A model generated the notes under the pieces. It saw only the letters and a program-made list of their open reading frames with translations. It was not told the origin of the DNA and did not search any database. A program made the translations under genes and the position numbers. From contig JADEYG010000012.1 of assembly GCA_016906335.1 (NCBI GenBank), positions 1 to 64,000 of the forward strand: a stretch of DNA of 64,000 bases, written 5' to 3'. Positions within the stretch are counted from its first letter, which is position 1. Each line of letters starts with the position of its first letter. This DNA comes from Novakomyces olei (lineage: Eukaryota; Ascomycota; Novakomycetes; Novakomycetales; Novakomycetaceae). Below, piece after piece: positions 24,867-34,279 of the stretch.

Positions 24867-25079
24867 TTATTCATTATCAGACCGAACTTTTGTCAACTTG
24901 ATGTCTGCTGGTGTTTGAACATGTTGAAGCCGCCTTTCCTCCGCTGCTGCCTTTGCCTCTTTAACAGTGGTACGAGTATAGACTGTGAAAAGCTGGTAAG
25001 AAAAGCAAATATTTACAAGAATTGTCTTCTGCGACTTACTATAGCCCATAATTGATGCTGCTGTAGCGGCAAAAGCCAT
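24867..25079 (-). CDS. Small predicted membrane protein, unknown function
   Basis: Proposed exons 25079-25040 and 24982-24867, with a 57-nt GT-AG intron, give 51 residues. Read through, the frame stays open and gives 70 residues, so splicing is not forced by the frame; the intron is favoured by its GTAAGT donor, the ACAG acceptor and a better protein. The N-terminal 15-17 residues (AFAATAASIMGYIY) are hydrophobic and small-residue-rich, like a single membrane helix of a small mitochondrial subunit. A basic/acidic amphipathic helix (TVKEAKAAAEERR) and a hydrophilic tail follow. I do not recognise the family; a small respiratory-complex or ATP-synthase-associated subunit is a guess. Confidence 0.5.
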   Translation of the reverse strand: MAFAATAASIMGYSKSQKTILVNICFSYQLFTVYTRTTVKEAKAAAEERRLQHVQTPADIKLTKVRSDNE

Positions 25080-25670
25080 GATCGATACTGCTCAATTAGC
25101 CAATCTCTCTCAGAGCGGCCTATTACCTCGTTGCCACATGGGACGCGTTGAGCGCAGGGAACTCGTGGCTCCCGAGCCCGGAAGGTTACTGGGACCAGGC
25201 TTTGTCTTGACCATAATGACTGCCCCGATTCGAAAAGATCCTGCCTTGACTATATAATTCAACCGTGTGATGTCATGTAGGTCGTGACATAGTGCTCATA
25301 CTAAGGGCCCTAATATGCGGACGGGTACCGTCCATTTTAGTGACCTACAAGTAAACAGTTCCAAGAGAGCGGTGCTCCGGTGAATTAACCCTAACCCTAC
25401 TCCTAAACCACGAGAAAAGATGTCCCCAGCGCTGATCAAAATACAAACTTGAGGATCTTTAAAGGTTCCATAATTCCAAATCTTTGGCGCCCATGCCGGT
25501 GCTCAAAGGCCGGCCAATATGATTTTATTATCATGGACATCTTCAATGGTATTTCCTACTTGAATCAACGGGTACTCATCGTACCCATCGTCCCCCTAAT
25601 GCGCTAATATTATATCAGGAATATTTAAATATATGAATGAACCGTGGCAATACTTAACATCTGCGTGTGT
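25080..25670. other. Intergenic region, tandem genes on reverse strand
   Basis: This is a mix of GC-richer and AT-rich sequence. It contains a short telomere-like TTAACCCTAACCCTA at 25385-25399 (about two and a half units of the TTAGGG complement) and no gene. Confidence 0.5.
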
Positions 25671-26798
25671 TCAGTCTCTTTTTATGAACGGAGCTATGAC
25701 GGCCGTTTCGTACTTGTACGCACGAAAAAGCGCATTACTTTCACCCTTGAATGTATCGGAGACTCGCTGATCGGAAGGGTAATTGCTTCTATAAGGATTC
25801 ACGTATTCCCATACGACCTGTCCGTTTGTTGTAACTTCAAATATACGACCAAATGCGCTTTCGCATACAAGTGTGTTCCCATTTGGCAGACGCTGTGCGC
25901 TGCCCATAAAGGGCGTAAAAAAGGCTTCTGGCTGTTTGTCCCGGTATGACCATACAACTTGTTGAGATTCACGATCGACTTCAATTACTCTCGAGAACTG
26001 AACGCTTTCGCCTTCACGAAACGCACCATTGTCAAAAATGAGGATGTTGCCGTTCTCCAATTCCTGTGCATTGTGTTGCTGGGCAACAACACTAGAATCC
26101 AGGTGCCATAAAATGTTTCCTGTGCTTCGTTCGATAATGATCACAGCGGAAACACTACGGAGGCTGGCCAGAATATTTCCGTCGCGCAACGGCCAGACAC
26201 TGTTTATCAAAGGCCAATGCTCGCGTCGATAGTGTGCTTGCAAGGGAAATCTGTCACGAGGCAATTTTTCTGCTGCCCTCCACTCCCAATTTACGCGTCC
26301 CTGCTCGTCTACCTCTTTAATTACGTCAGCATAAACGACGTCATTATAAGCTTCCGTTCCAGAGACACCGCCACGTACAGTTGCAGCAGATTCTCCCGTG
26401 AGAGGCTCTAGCGTCGTATAAAGCAAGCTACCATCGCCGTAATGGTGGCAATCGTGATGTCCAAGAGGATCAGAGTGTTGATGTGTAACGCGGCCAGTCG
26501 CGTCCACTTGCAAGTACAATCCACCGCGATATTTCTCCCAAAAGCCGAATAATGCTGGCGATTCATTGTCCGGCAGGACCCCATTGAACGCAAGATTGCC
26601 ATTCGGTAAAATGCGTGCGTGCCTGCCCACTCGGTTGCCAAAATCCCACTCGTGTACCTTTTTACCCTTATTGTTGATAAGGTAAACTTTGCTGCCAGCC
26701 AAGGGGGCCACTAGTGTAGCTCCAGGCAATACTTTATCATCGTCACTATCAACAAGTCCGGTGATTCGGCCACGGAAAACTGTATTTTGCTCGATCAT
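25671..26798 (-). CDS. Arylsulfotransferase-like protein (ASST family)
   Basis: A single exon encodes 375 residues. It resembles the aryl-sulfate sulfotransferase/Arylsulfotran_2 group, predicted six-bladed beta-propellers. Seen: repeated blade motifs of the type RLPNGNTL (ILPNGNLAF, QELENGNILIFDNG, QRLPNGNTLVCES), W-E-W/W-E-Y strand ends (HEWDF, WEWRA, VVWEY), a His-rich loop GHHDCHHYGDG (near residues 117-127) and QHNAQELENG, both typical positions for catalytic His in ASSTs. Bacterial ASSTs move sulfate between phenols. There is no signal peptide, so it is probably cytosolic. It has no intron, whereas most neighbours do, and its nearest remembered relatives include bacterial proteins; horizontal origin is possible but untested. 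It is divergent from an MFS permease 454 bp away. Confidence 0.8.
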   Translation of the reverse strand: MIEQNTVFRGRITGLVDSDDDKVLPGATLVAPLAGSKVYLINNKGKKVHEWDFGNRVGRHARILPNGNLAFNGVLPDNESPALFGFWEKYRGGLYLQVDATGRVTHQHSDPLGHHDCHHYGDGSLLYTTLEPLTGESAATVRGGVSGTEAYNDVVYADVIKEVDEQGRVNWEWRAAEKLPRDRFPLQAHYRREHWPLINSVWPLRDGNILASLRSVSAVIIIERSTGNILWHLDSSVVAQQHNAQELENGNILIFDNGAFREGESVQFSRVIEVDRESQQVVWSYRDKQPEAFFTPFMGSAQRLPNGNTLVCESAFGRIFEVTTNGQVVWEYVNPYRSNYPSDQRVSDTFKGESNALFRAYKYETAVIAPFIKRD

Positions 26799-27252
26799 TA
26801 GATGCTTTGCCGTAGTAATATTGCTTTTCAGTTTCAGTGCTTTATCGCATCTTTACCCTACTCGTTGCCGATTTTTATATGGAGGTTAATCTACAATACT
26901 ATATGGGGTCTTCCCCGATAATACTTATCAACCAATGAGAAACGCCCAGACATCGGTAAGTGCGCGGCGGTTTTTATGCCAACAGCCAATGATAATCAAG
27001 GATATGGCGGGTACTGCGCGGAGCGCGGCAGCGTGGGAGCGATGATAATGCAATTTTGACACAATTGCCGCCAGTCGCGTGCGATGATGATACGACGAGC
27101 ACAGTGTAGCGCGGCGATGGCGTTTTCAGTACAGTGCTCTCGAATGGCGCATATAAAAAGAGTCGCAGGTTCCAGCGATTGCTAGAGCGAGTGTGGGCTG
27201 CGACGGGATATTGAATTTGAAAAGCGCGTAAAGCAGCGGAAACGAAGCGACG
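26799..27252. promoter_or_regulatory. Shared divergent promoter, ASST / MFS permease
   Basis: These 454 bp contain everything upstream of both genes, so common regulation is plausible. The region is rich in CGCG/GCGC steps around 26960-27130. CGG triplets occur (for example GGCGG near 26965 and 27008), as used by Zn2Cys6 regulators, but no clear paired site stands out. Confidence 0.5.
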
Positions 27253-28862
27253 ATGGTGGATAGCGCAAAGTCTGAAGTGCACCAGACAACTGAACCTGTG
27301 GTGGCGGATTCGTGGTCGCAGATGAAGATAACGCTTAAACTGGACTTCCTTGTGCTGCCGCTTGTGGTTATGCTAATGTTTTTCATGCAACTTGACCGCG
27401 CAAATCTGGGTAATACTCTGACCGCCGGGCTTGCACATGACATTGGAATATCGCAAGCAGTGGTTGATACGGGGACATCTCTCATGTGGCTGGGAATTGT
27501 AATCTCTGAAATTCCTGCCAATATTCTGTTGCAACGTATTGGTCCTTTTAACTGGATCCCCCTTCAAGCGGTTGTTTGGGGCATGATTGCTACTTTCCAA
27601 TGCTTTATTACGAATACCGCGGGATTCATCGTAACACGGCTTTTGCTGGGTCTAGCAGAAGGAGGATTTCTTCCTTGCACAATATACTAGTATCGCTTCC
27701 TAAATATTTATTTCCCTTCATTTCCAATGCGCCCTTCTTTTGTTGTATTTTATGGCTCTAACGTTAAGCCTATCTTGCTTCTACACAAAAAAACAGATGG
27801 GCAGTAGAACTGCTATATTCTTTTGCGGCTTACAGCTCGCTGGTGCAGCAAGCTCTCTTATTGCCTATGGAGTATTCCGTATCGACTCTTCATGGGCTGT
27901 TTGGCGCTTTCTGTTTGCCATCGACGGCGGGGCTACCGTCATTGCGGGAGGTTTGTGTTTTTTCCTTCTGCCTCGTGGACCTCAAGATACGCGTTTGCGC
28001 CTGCCCGGTTCACCACATGTTCTCAGCACCGAAGAGGAAATGCTTCTTTTGCAACGACTCTCGGACAATGATCCGGAAAAGAGCCCTAATGAAATTTATA
28101 TGCGTCTAACGGGAACGAATATAATTTCAACCGTCAAATATTGGCGCATATGGCCTCATCTGCTGATGGCTTTAATTGGAAATCAATACTTTTCACCCAT
28201 GCTTACTTTCATACCAAGTATTGTCAGGTCATTGGGCTTTTCAAGACTAGATTCAAATTTGCTTTCCGCACTTTATCCTATTACAACACTTGTCTTCAAT
28301 GTTATAATATCATTTTTAAGCGATGCTGTACGGGATAGATCCTGTTTTATTCTCTTTTCTGCTACTTGGCTGTTTTGTGGAATGGTGACTCTTTGTGCTA
28401 TGCCACTTTCCTCAGACAGATGGACCATGTATGCTCTCATCGTATTCACAATGACTGGGTCGACTTCATGGCACACGCTCAATGTTGCTTGGCTTGGGTC
28501 CAACGCGAGAAATAGTGCGGAACGCAGTATTTCATATGCCCTGTAAGTTGAAATGCTCTAACTTCATGATATACTAAGCAATCTTTTTTTTCATTCTTAG
28601 TCTCTTTATGGCTGCGAATCTGGCCTCTATCCCAGGCAGCTTCATTTTTCAAGCTTCCGATAAGCCGCGCTATCGTCGAGGATTCACAGCGATCATTGTA
28701 ATGGTCTTTGCTATGATTTGTATCATCATTTTTCAACGGTTGGCGTACGCTTTAGCCAATAAACGTTCGAATCGAAAACAGGAATACGTCTCAAACAATT
28801 CGCCAGAATCTCGTTTGCACTCTAAAAACGAAGAACGACATATGTTCTTGTACCAGTTGTGA
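27253..28862 (+). CDS. MFS permease, anion:cation symporter family (Dal5/Tna1-like)
   Basis: Exons 27253-27689, 27769-28542 and 28601-28862 give 490 residues with about 12 membrane segments. Family features: KLDFLVLPLVVMLMFFMQLDRANLGN in helix 1 (the conserved D-R-x-N-x-G core), RLLLGLAEGGFLPCTIYYLS across the first intron, and WRFLFAIDGG at the start of helix 6. This group moves anionic organics such as allantoate, nicotinate, pantothenate, biotin precursors and, in yeast Soa1 and Aspergillus AstA, sulfonates and choline sulfate. The substrate cannot be read from sequence. Its divergent partner is an arylsulfotransferase-like protein, which suggests an organosulfur compound. The C-terminal 50 residues are a hydrophilic cytosolic tail. 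Confidence 0.88.
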
Positions 28863-29064
28863 TGTGCTCAAATGATTTGCCAATTATCAATGTATCATAG
28901 CCAGAGCTTTACATTACATTCAATGCTGTGTATAAACCTCATTTATAGGCAATTCGAATAAGCTGCAGTTTGAGTAATGTAAACTTTATCCACTATTTGA
29001 ATTTAACTTTGATCTGTACAGTTTAATATGTCTTCAGATTGACTATCGCCATACATACATTTTT

Positions 29065-30825
29065 TCAAGGCAATATCCAGTTGTCATTCAGTTCCGGGAA
29101 CAAAGTCAGGAATTCTGCAACTTCAAGAGGCGGCTGTGGTAAGCGTTGAGGCGGAATACCTTCAGAGTGCTCATGATTTTCATGTATTGGCCGAAAAAAA
29201 TGAGACGAGGTAGAGTGGTCACCGACTTCTGAAACTGTGCTTTGCGCTATAGCACGACTATACATTCGGCCAACAATTGCAGAAAATCTACTAGCAATAT
29301 GCTGAGGGGATGCTGCACTGAAAGCAAGCAATCTATTTGCAATATCGGCAACCATATGTATCTCTGGAGCACGTGATTTGCAGAGAAGCAATGCTGCAAA
29401 AGTGATATTATAGTATACCATGTCTGTCATCTGCCGACCTGCATCTGGCGGTATACTGCGGGCTAAAGCCATGATACGGGATGCCAGAGGAAGCACTGCG
29501 GCGGGCACTTCATCAGCACCTTGCATAATGAGCAATATTCGCGCAAAATTGTATCCGATTTCCATAAAATATGCTCGTTCTTGGTCTAGCGCGGACATTA
29601 GACTAAGAAATCATTTCAAATTTGCTCATACCAAAAAGAATTTTCCACTCTTCGTGCCATTGGTCCATCTGCTCCATATAGAATTTACCGTTCAGCGTAT
29701 GAAGACCAGAGTACAGGATAAAGTAGAGCTCCAGCTCCGCAATCATTCGTTCGTCGCGCAAATTTGACCCAGGAAATGCCAAGACATGCCGCGCTGTTTT
29801 GATTTGGTTGGCATTGATAATACACGGTCGCTGCATTCCTACGCAATAACTATGCGTCAATAATATTCCATTAGGAAGATATAAAAATTAAATGATTTGT
29901 ATATTCAGTCAAATCAAAAGCTGCAGATAACCTACTGAAGGTGAACAAGAAACATATGTGTTTGTGCTCGTGCCATTTGAATATCGTCGGCCGAAGTCGT
30001 CATGCAAAGCTGGCATCCATATCCACTAAGAAGCCAGCTGTCCTTGTCTTTAAATCCAAGACCAGCAGTAGAAGCCATTGCAAGAAGAAGCAAGCCTTCA
30101 AGAGTGTATATACGTGGCGGTGATATTTGTAGTAATGGTCCCACAAGCCGTTTCGCTTCAGCAGAAAGCCGCAGAGCTAGGTCCGCCGACTCAACAGTGT
30201 GTCTAGCAGCAAGACAAAGCATACAGACAAAAAGAAATTTGGATTCGCAAATTAAATGCTCAGACAGATCATTGTCACTGACGAATTCGAGGGAGGGCGT
30301 CCATCGACGAGAGTATTCTTTAAGAAATATTTTCAATAACCTTTTGCGCACTGAATAATGAACTAATCTTTCGATGTCTGAATCTTCCTGTGCTGTAATC
30401 CGTCGCCTCTCCGGATCGAGATTCTGAATTAGAGCCATGTGAGCGGGAATATTTTGGACACCCTGACTCGGGACATGCGGGGAGTTATGCTGAGTGGTAT
30501 TCGATACAGATTCATATCGCTGAGCACTGGCATTGCGAGGAAACGACGTATGGTGCTGATGATTGTTTTGGGAGGGCCGACCGCCAAGCTGTCCTTGTAA
30601 AGATCCGATCTTAGTCTCCAAGGCCGCTATTCGTGCCTCATAATCATTTAATGGCGGCTCAGGAGCGTACAGTACACTTGATGAGGGAGCGTATTCGCAA
30701 GGAATTGCGCGAGAAAAGCATCGCAAGCATTGTCCACTTGGAGCGCCTGGCGCCGGTGTGCAGCGCTGCTTAGCACTTCGACAAGCAGTGCAGGCTTTCC
30801 ATGATCGTTCACGCGATGGAGGCAT
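29065..30825 (-). CDS. Zn2Cys6 fungal transcription factor
   Basis: Exons 30825-29936, 29849-29632 and 29585-29065 give 542 residues. The N-terminal zinc cluster has C12, C15, C22, C33, C36 and C43 (Cx2Cx6Cx10Cx2Cx6C), binding DNA usually at CGG triplets. A short coiled coil (about 60-78, ARIAALETKIGSLQGQL) probably mediates dimerisation. A Ser/Asn/His-rich linker precedes the helical regulatory domain (from about 120) of fungal-specific factors. It lies tail to tail with the permease gene, which in turn shares a promoter with the arylsulfotransferase-like gene, so it is a candidate local regulator. The two introns (86 and 46 nt) were placed by frame and GT-AG; the second acceptor has alternatives. 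Confidence 0.85.
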
Positions 30826-31587
30826 CAGTAGAAATTAGCCGGCTCTCCCGTGCGCCGCGTTATGTGCTACATAAAACATGATACTGTACAAAGACATGAT
30901 CTTGTCTTATGAAAGAGCGCTTTAAATCGCTTGAAAACGGCTACTGGAGCAGAGACCTTTCATCAGATGCGATGCAATTATAAATTACGAATCATCAAAT
31001 TTGTTTGTCCCCTCTTGTTCAAATCATTTCATTTAACTTTTTTACAGAAGCGGGGTTTCGTAATTCTCATTTGCATACTAGTACGCCGTGCTAGTTTCTA
31101 ACCCTTACTTTTTCTTTAACACATTTTTAGAGGTATTCTTATTCATAACACATTCTTAAATTTTTCAAATTTTACTAAGTACATGTTTTGTCCAGAAACA
31201 GTCCGGTCTCATGGCAATCACGATGATGTCAATTTCTTACCGATCATCCGATCTCATTACGCTAGTCATATCATGAACAGCTAGCAACACCTTTCGGGGA
31301 ATTCGTCAGACTCGCTCATTAACAATCAATCACCCTCTACTCATTTGATAGCCAGGAAGCATAAAAATGGCAGAGTAAATCTCCGATAGCATCAATGCAT
31401 GTGACATGACCTGCGTTATAACGTGACGTTGGCGTGATGTCATCACCAGTTCGACAAGCTATATAGCAATTCAGGCTTTTCGACTAAATACAATACTTTC
31501 ATTGCTAATCTGTACGACTTATCTTACGTTCCTTGCCAAAAGGTTTACCACGTTTGTATTGACCTGTATCGTGAAGATCAGACTGCA
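30826..31587. promoter_or_regulatory. Divergent promoter region, Zn2Cys6 factor / small hydrophilic protein
   Basis: These 760 bp are AT-rich with CT-rich patches near 31320-31340. A TATATAGC stretch at about 31460, 130 bp before the start of the small gene, is a plausible TATA element. No open frame of interest is seen. Confidence 0.5.
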
Positions 31588-32047
31588 ATGCCTCAACAAT
31601 ATAGTGGCCAAGACTTAAGAGAAATCGCTAATCGGGCTGAGCAAGACCTTTCTACAGAAAAGGCGAAACACGGTGCTCAGGATGGTGGTTTTGGCGGGAA
31701 GACCGTTCATGGAGGAAGTGTGAGCAGTATGTGCTTTTCAATTAAAGAGTCATTCAGATGTGCTGATATGAAATATAGCTCTCGAATCTGGTATTGACCA
31801 GTCAGTCACCAAAAAGTTTCCGGGGAGCACAGCAGAATACGGCGGTAAAGCATCTGGTGTCGGGCGTGAAATTCCTCCTGAAGAGGGTGGCGGTATTCAG
31901 AAAGGCACTGGTCGTGTCACTAAGACTCACGATTTTGAGCTAGGGAAGGCTGGGGAAGGACCTGAGCATATAGCTGCAAGACACATCTCCGAACATGGTG
32001 GTGATGATGATATTCGAAGTAACATCAGACAAAACAGCAGCAATTAA
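31588..32047 (+). CDS. Small hydrophilic, Gly-rich protein of unknown function
   Basis: Exons 31588-31726 and 31779-32047, with a 52-nt intron, encode 135 residues. The product is hydrophilic, without membrane segments or Cys, and rich in Gly, Glu, Lys and His, so largely disordered. Recurrent fungal-type signatures are visible: KKFPGSTAEYGGKAS, REIPPEEGG, GPEHIAARH and GGDDDIRSNIRQ. I recall similar short fungal proteins linked to stress or sporulation but cannot name a function. The upstream TATA-like sequence and CT-rich leader suggest good expression. It is the last host gene before the retroelement block. Confidence 0.72.
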
Positions 32048-32575
32048 TTATAGCGATTTGCAACTTCAGAATCAGAATTTATGGTCAATTACCGAGTCAA
32101 TTAAAATATAATCCCATAGGGAGTTGCACATTTGCCAGATTTGTCATTTTTGTTTCCCTTAACACATGAAGTCAACGAATTTGATAGTACACAATTCTGG
32201 AAGGTTTCATATACTGAAATTCTTAGTCCAAAATAGTAATGTGGAAAATTCAAAAATTCAAAAATTCGTGCCTTTGTTGATTGAATGATGTGTAACTAAT
32301 TACCAACTCATTGTTATAATCTCGTACAATTACTACAACAGATTTAGAGATACTATTATGTAGAGCATTTGTTGGCCCCTACCGTTTTAGAACATAATGA
32401 ATTCTGCTCTTTCGAATTTTTTTCTATTGCCCTTCACCTGCCATATTAGTAGATAAGGACCAAGAACCAACTAAATTAGATTTCGTTTACCAAATGACTC
32501 TACAGTCCTTTGAAAAGTTAGTTACGAGATCTTTATGAACGAGATCCAACAAATCTAGACGTTTTGGACGTCCTA
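32048..32575. other. AT-rich boundary region, no gene seen
   Basis: This region lies between the last host gene and the first LTR-like sequence. No open frame or repeat is recognised. Confidence 0.5.
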
Positions 32576-32795
32576 TGTCATGAAATGGCATAATGCAGCA
32601 GTTGGCGTTGTCGATTTGTCTGCTGATAGTTCGTTAATTTTAGTTTCGTGTTTCTTTTATAATGTAAGAGCCCCTATTAGAGGCTTGAGCACTAAGTTTG
32701 TAGTTTTGTTAGTTTAGCATTTTAGTGTGCATGACTCTAAGAGTCATCTGCACTATAGTGTTTCAGCTTACTTATACTCAACTAGAAGGAGTATC
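32576..32795 (+). repeat. LTR family 5 fragment (left part)
   Basis: It begins TGTCATGAAATGGCATAATG and matches the first roughly 220 bp of the complete solo LTR at 47770-48275, with scattered differences. After AAGGAG the two diverge. The matching right end was not found, so this is either a truncated LTR or the edge of a related family into which later elements inserted. Confidence 0.7.
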
Positions 32796-33154
32796 ATGGT
32801 CAGCACCTGACATGGTGCAAGTGTAGTGCAACTTGCACAGAACTTGCACCGAGTAAATTAGTTTAGCCTTTTTGTTGAGGCTGAACCTCTTTGTTAGGCC
32901 ATAGTGTAGATAGTAAAATTAAAATTAAAAATGACATAATTAAATTAAATTAATTCACTCCAAATACGGAATCTAACCGATTTGGAGGAATATTTAATTA
33001 CTAATCATTAAATCAAGCCACTGATCGGGTATCTGTATCCTATCAATGATAAGGTGATTACTAATTGATCGGTTACTTCTGATCCTATCTGATTACTAAT
33101 TGATAGGAAAGTCTTAATCCTATCTCTTGGCAAATTACGAAGATAAGAGCTGAG

Positions 33155-33558
33155 TGTAATGAACCGCGAAGTTCCATTCGCGAAGTTCCAATTTGGAACT
33201 TTTAACGGTTCTTCTCATAGTTGTTCGTAGGATCTTTTCATAGTTCCGTGCGGAAGCTGTATCTTCCGCACGAAGTGGAACTAGGCCCGACTGGGCAATT
33301 CAGCCACCGCGTGGCTGGACTTCGCCAGCCACGCAACAGTCACGCCAAAGTTCTATAAATAGTTCCGCACCCGGGAAGAGATTTCTCTTCACGGGTTAAC
33401 TCTCTCTTTAATACAAGAATAGAATTCAATCTACGAGTTCTACGAACTCTCCTCCTTTTGCTGCGGCTACCTCCGCTGTTTTAGCAACAGTACCTGTAGA
33501 GGCAGGATAGGCTCCACCGAAGGTTCTTCGAACTTCGGCGACCTTTCAGTTTCTCACA
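33155..33558 (+). repeat. Solo LTR family 4
   Basis: This is a 404-bp sequence starting TGTAATG and ending TCTCACA, flanked by the 5-bp duplication CTGAG (33150-33154 and 33559-33563). The empty site is seen in the family 3 LTR copy at 58359-58718 (reverse complement), which has a single CTGAG here. It contains CG-rich inverted patches (GAAGTTCCATTCGCGAAGTTCC) and a TATAAATAG box near 33352. Confidence 0.92.
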
Positions 33559-33647
33559 CTGAGCCTTGAAGTCTATAAAAGGACAAGGTTTTCCATAGTT
33601 TAAGTGTCATATCAATATGACATAATTCCGTTTTCATCGGAGATAAT

Positions 33648-34279
33648 TGTCATGATCCTCGCCTTGGCGAGTTCCTGACAACCGCGTTGGGAAGCGAGGG
33701 GCGACGCCTGTAGTCGGACTTGGGATGTCCGCGCGTCGCAAGCTTCGCCAACGCGGCCCAAGACCAGTCGGCGCGTAACGCGATGGTCTTGGGACGTAGA
33801 AGTTGTCTTAGTGCGCATGTAGGTACGCGCACTAAGCCAGCTTGGCCCACGGGAGCGAGGGGCTCCATGCACAATGTGCACGGACTTCGCTTCCCGTTCT
33901 CATTCTCGCACGCTAGCGAGTGCGACTCTTCGCACTCCGCTAGCGCGAGAACATTCATAGTTATTTCCATAGTCTAGTTTAGGTTGAGAGCTTCCCGCTC
34001 TAACTTGCGCGACCTTCGCACAAGTTAGTTTGGGAAGAGTAGTTTAGAATGCGAAGGAGCATCCGCTCCTCCGCAACTTAGTTTAGTTTATAGTTGCCCG
34101 TGAAGGCCTCTCGCCCTTCACGGGTTGATTATCTCAAAGTGGGAGTAATATATTATATTACTCCTGGTAAGCCTTACAATAATCGCTTTCTGTTCCCTTG
34201 GTTTCTGTAATTCCTTTACTTCTATTTAGACTATACACGACCGGCCTCCAGCGGTTGTAGTTGTAAGGACCGTCTTACA
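33648..34279 (+). repeat. 5' LTR of chromovirus element 1
   Basis: 632 bp, TG...CA ends. It contains strong inverted patches (for example the CGCTAGCG arms around 33910-33950) and a CACGGGTTGATTAT segment that pairs with the primer site. Open frames of about 85-106 codons inside it recur in the 3' LTR and are not considered genes. Confidence 0.95.

Noticed and set aside
25385-25400. Interstitial telomere repeat (TTAACCCTAACCCTAC)
   Set aside because: Only about two and a half units; too short to distinguish from chance or to imply a chromosome fusion.
33650-33977. Frames of 85-106 codons inside the element 1 LTRs (also 39649-39976)
   Set aside because: They recur on both strands in a GC-richer LTR with inverted repeats, have no similarity, and sit where promoter and R/U5 functions are expected.
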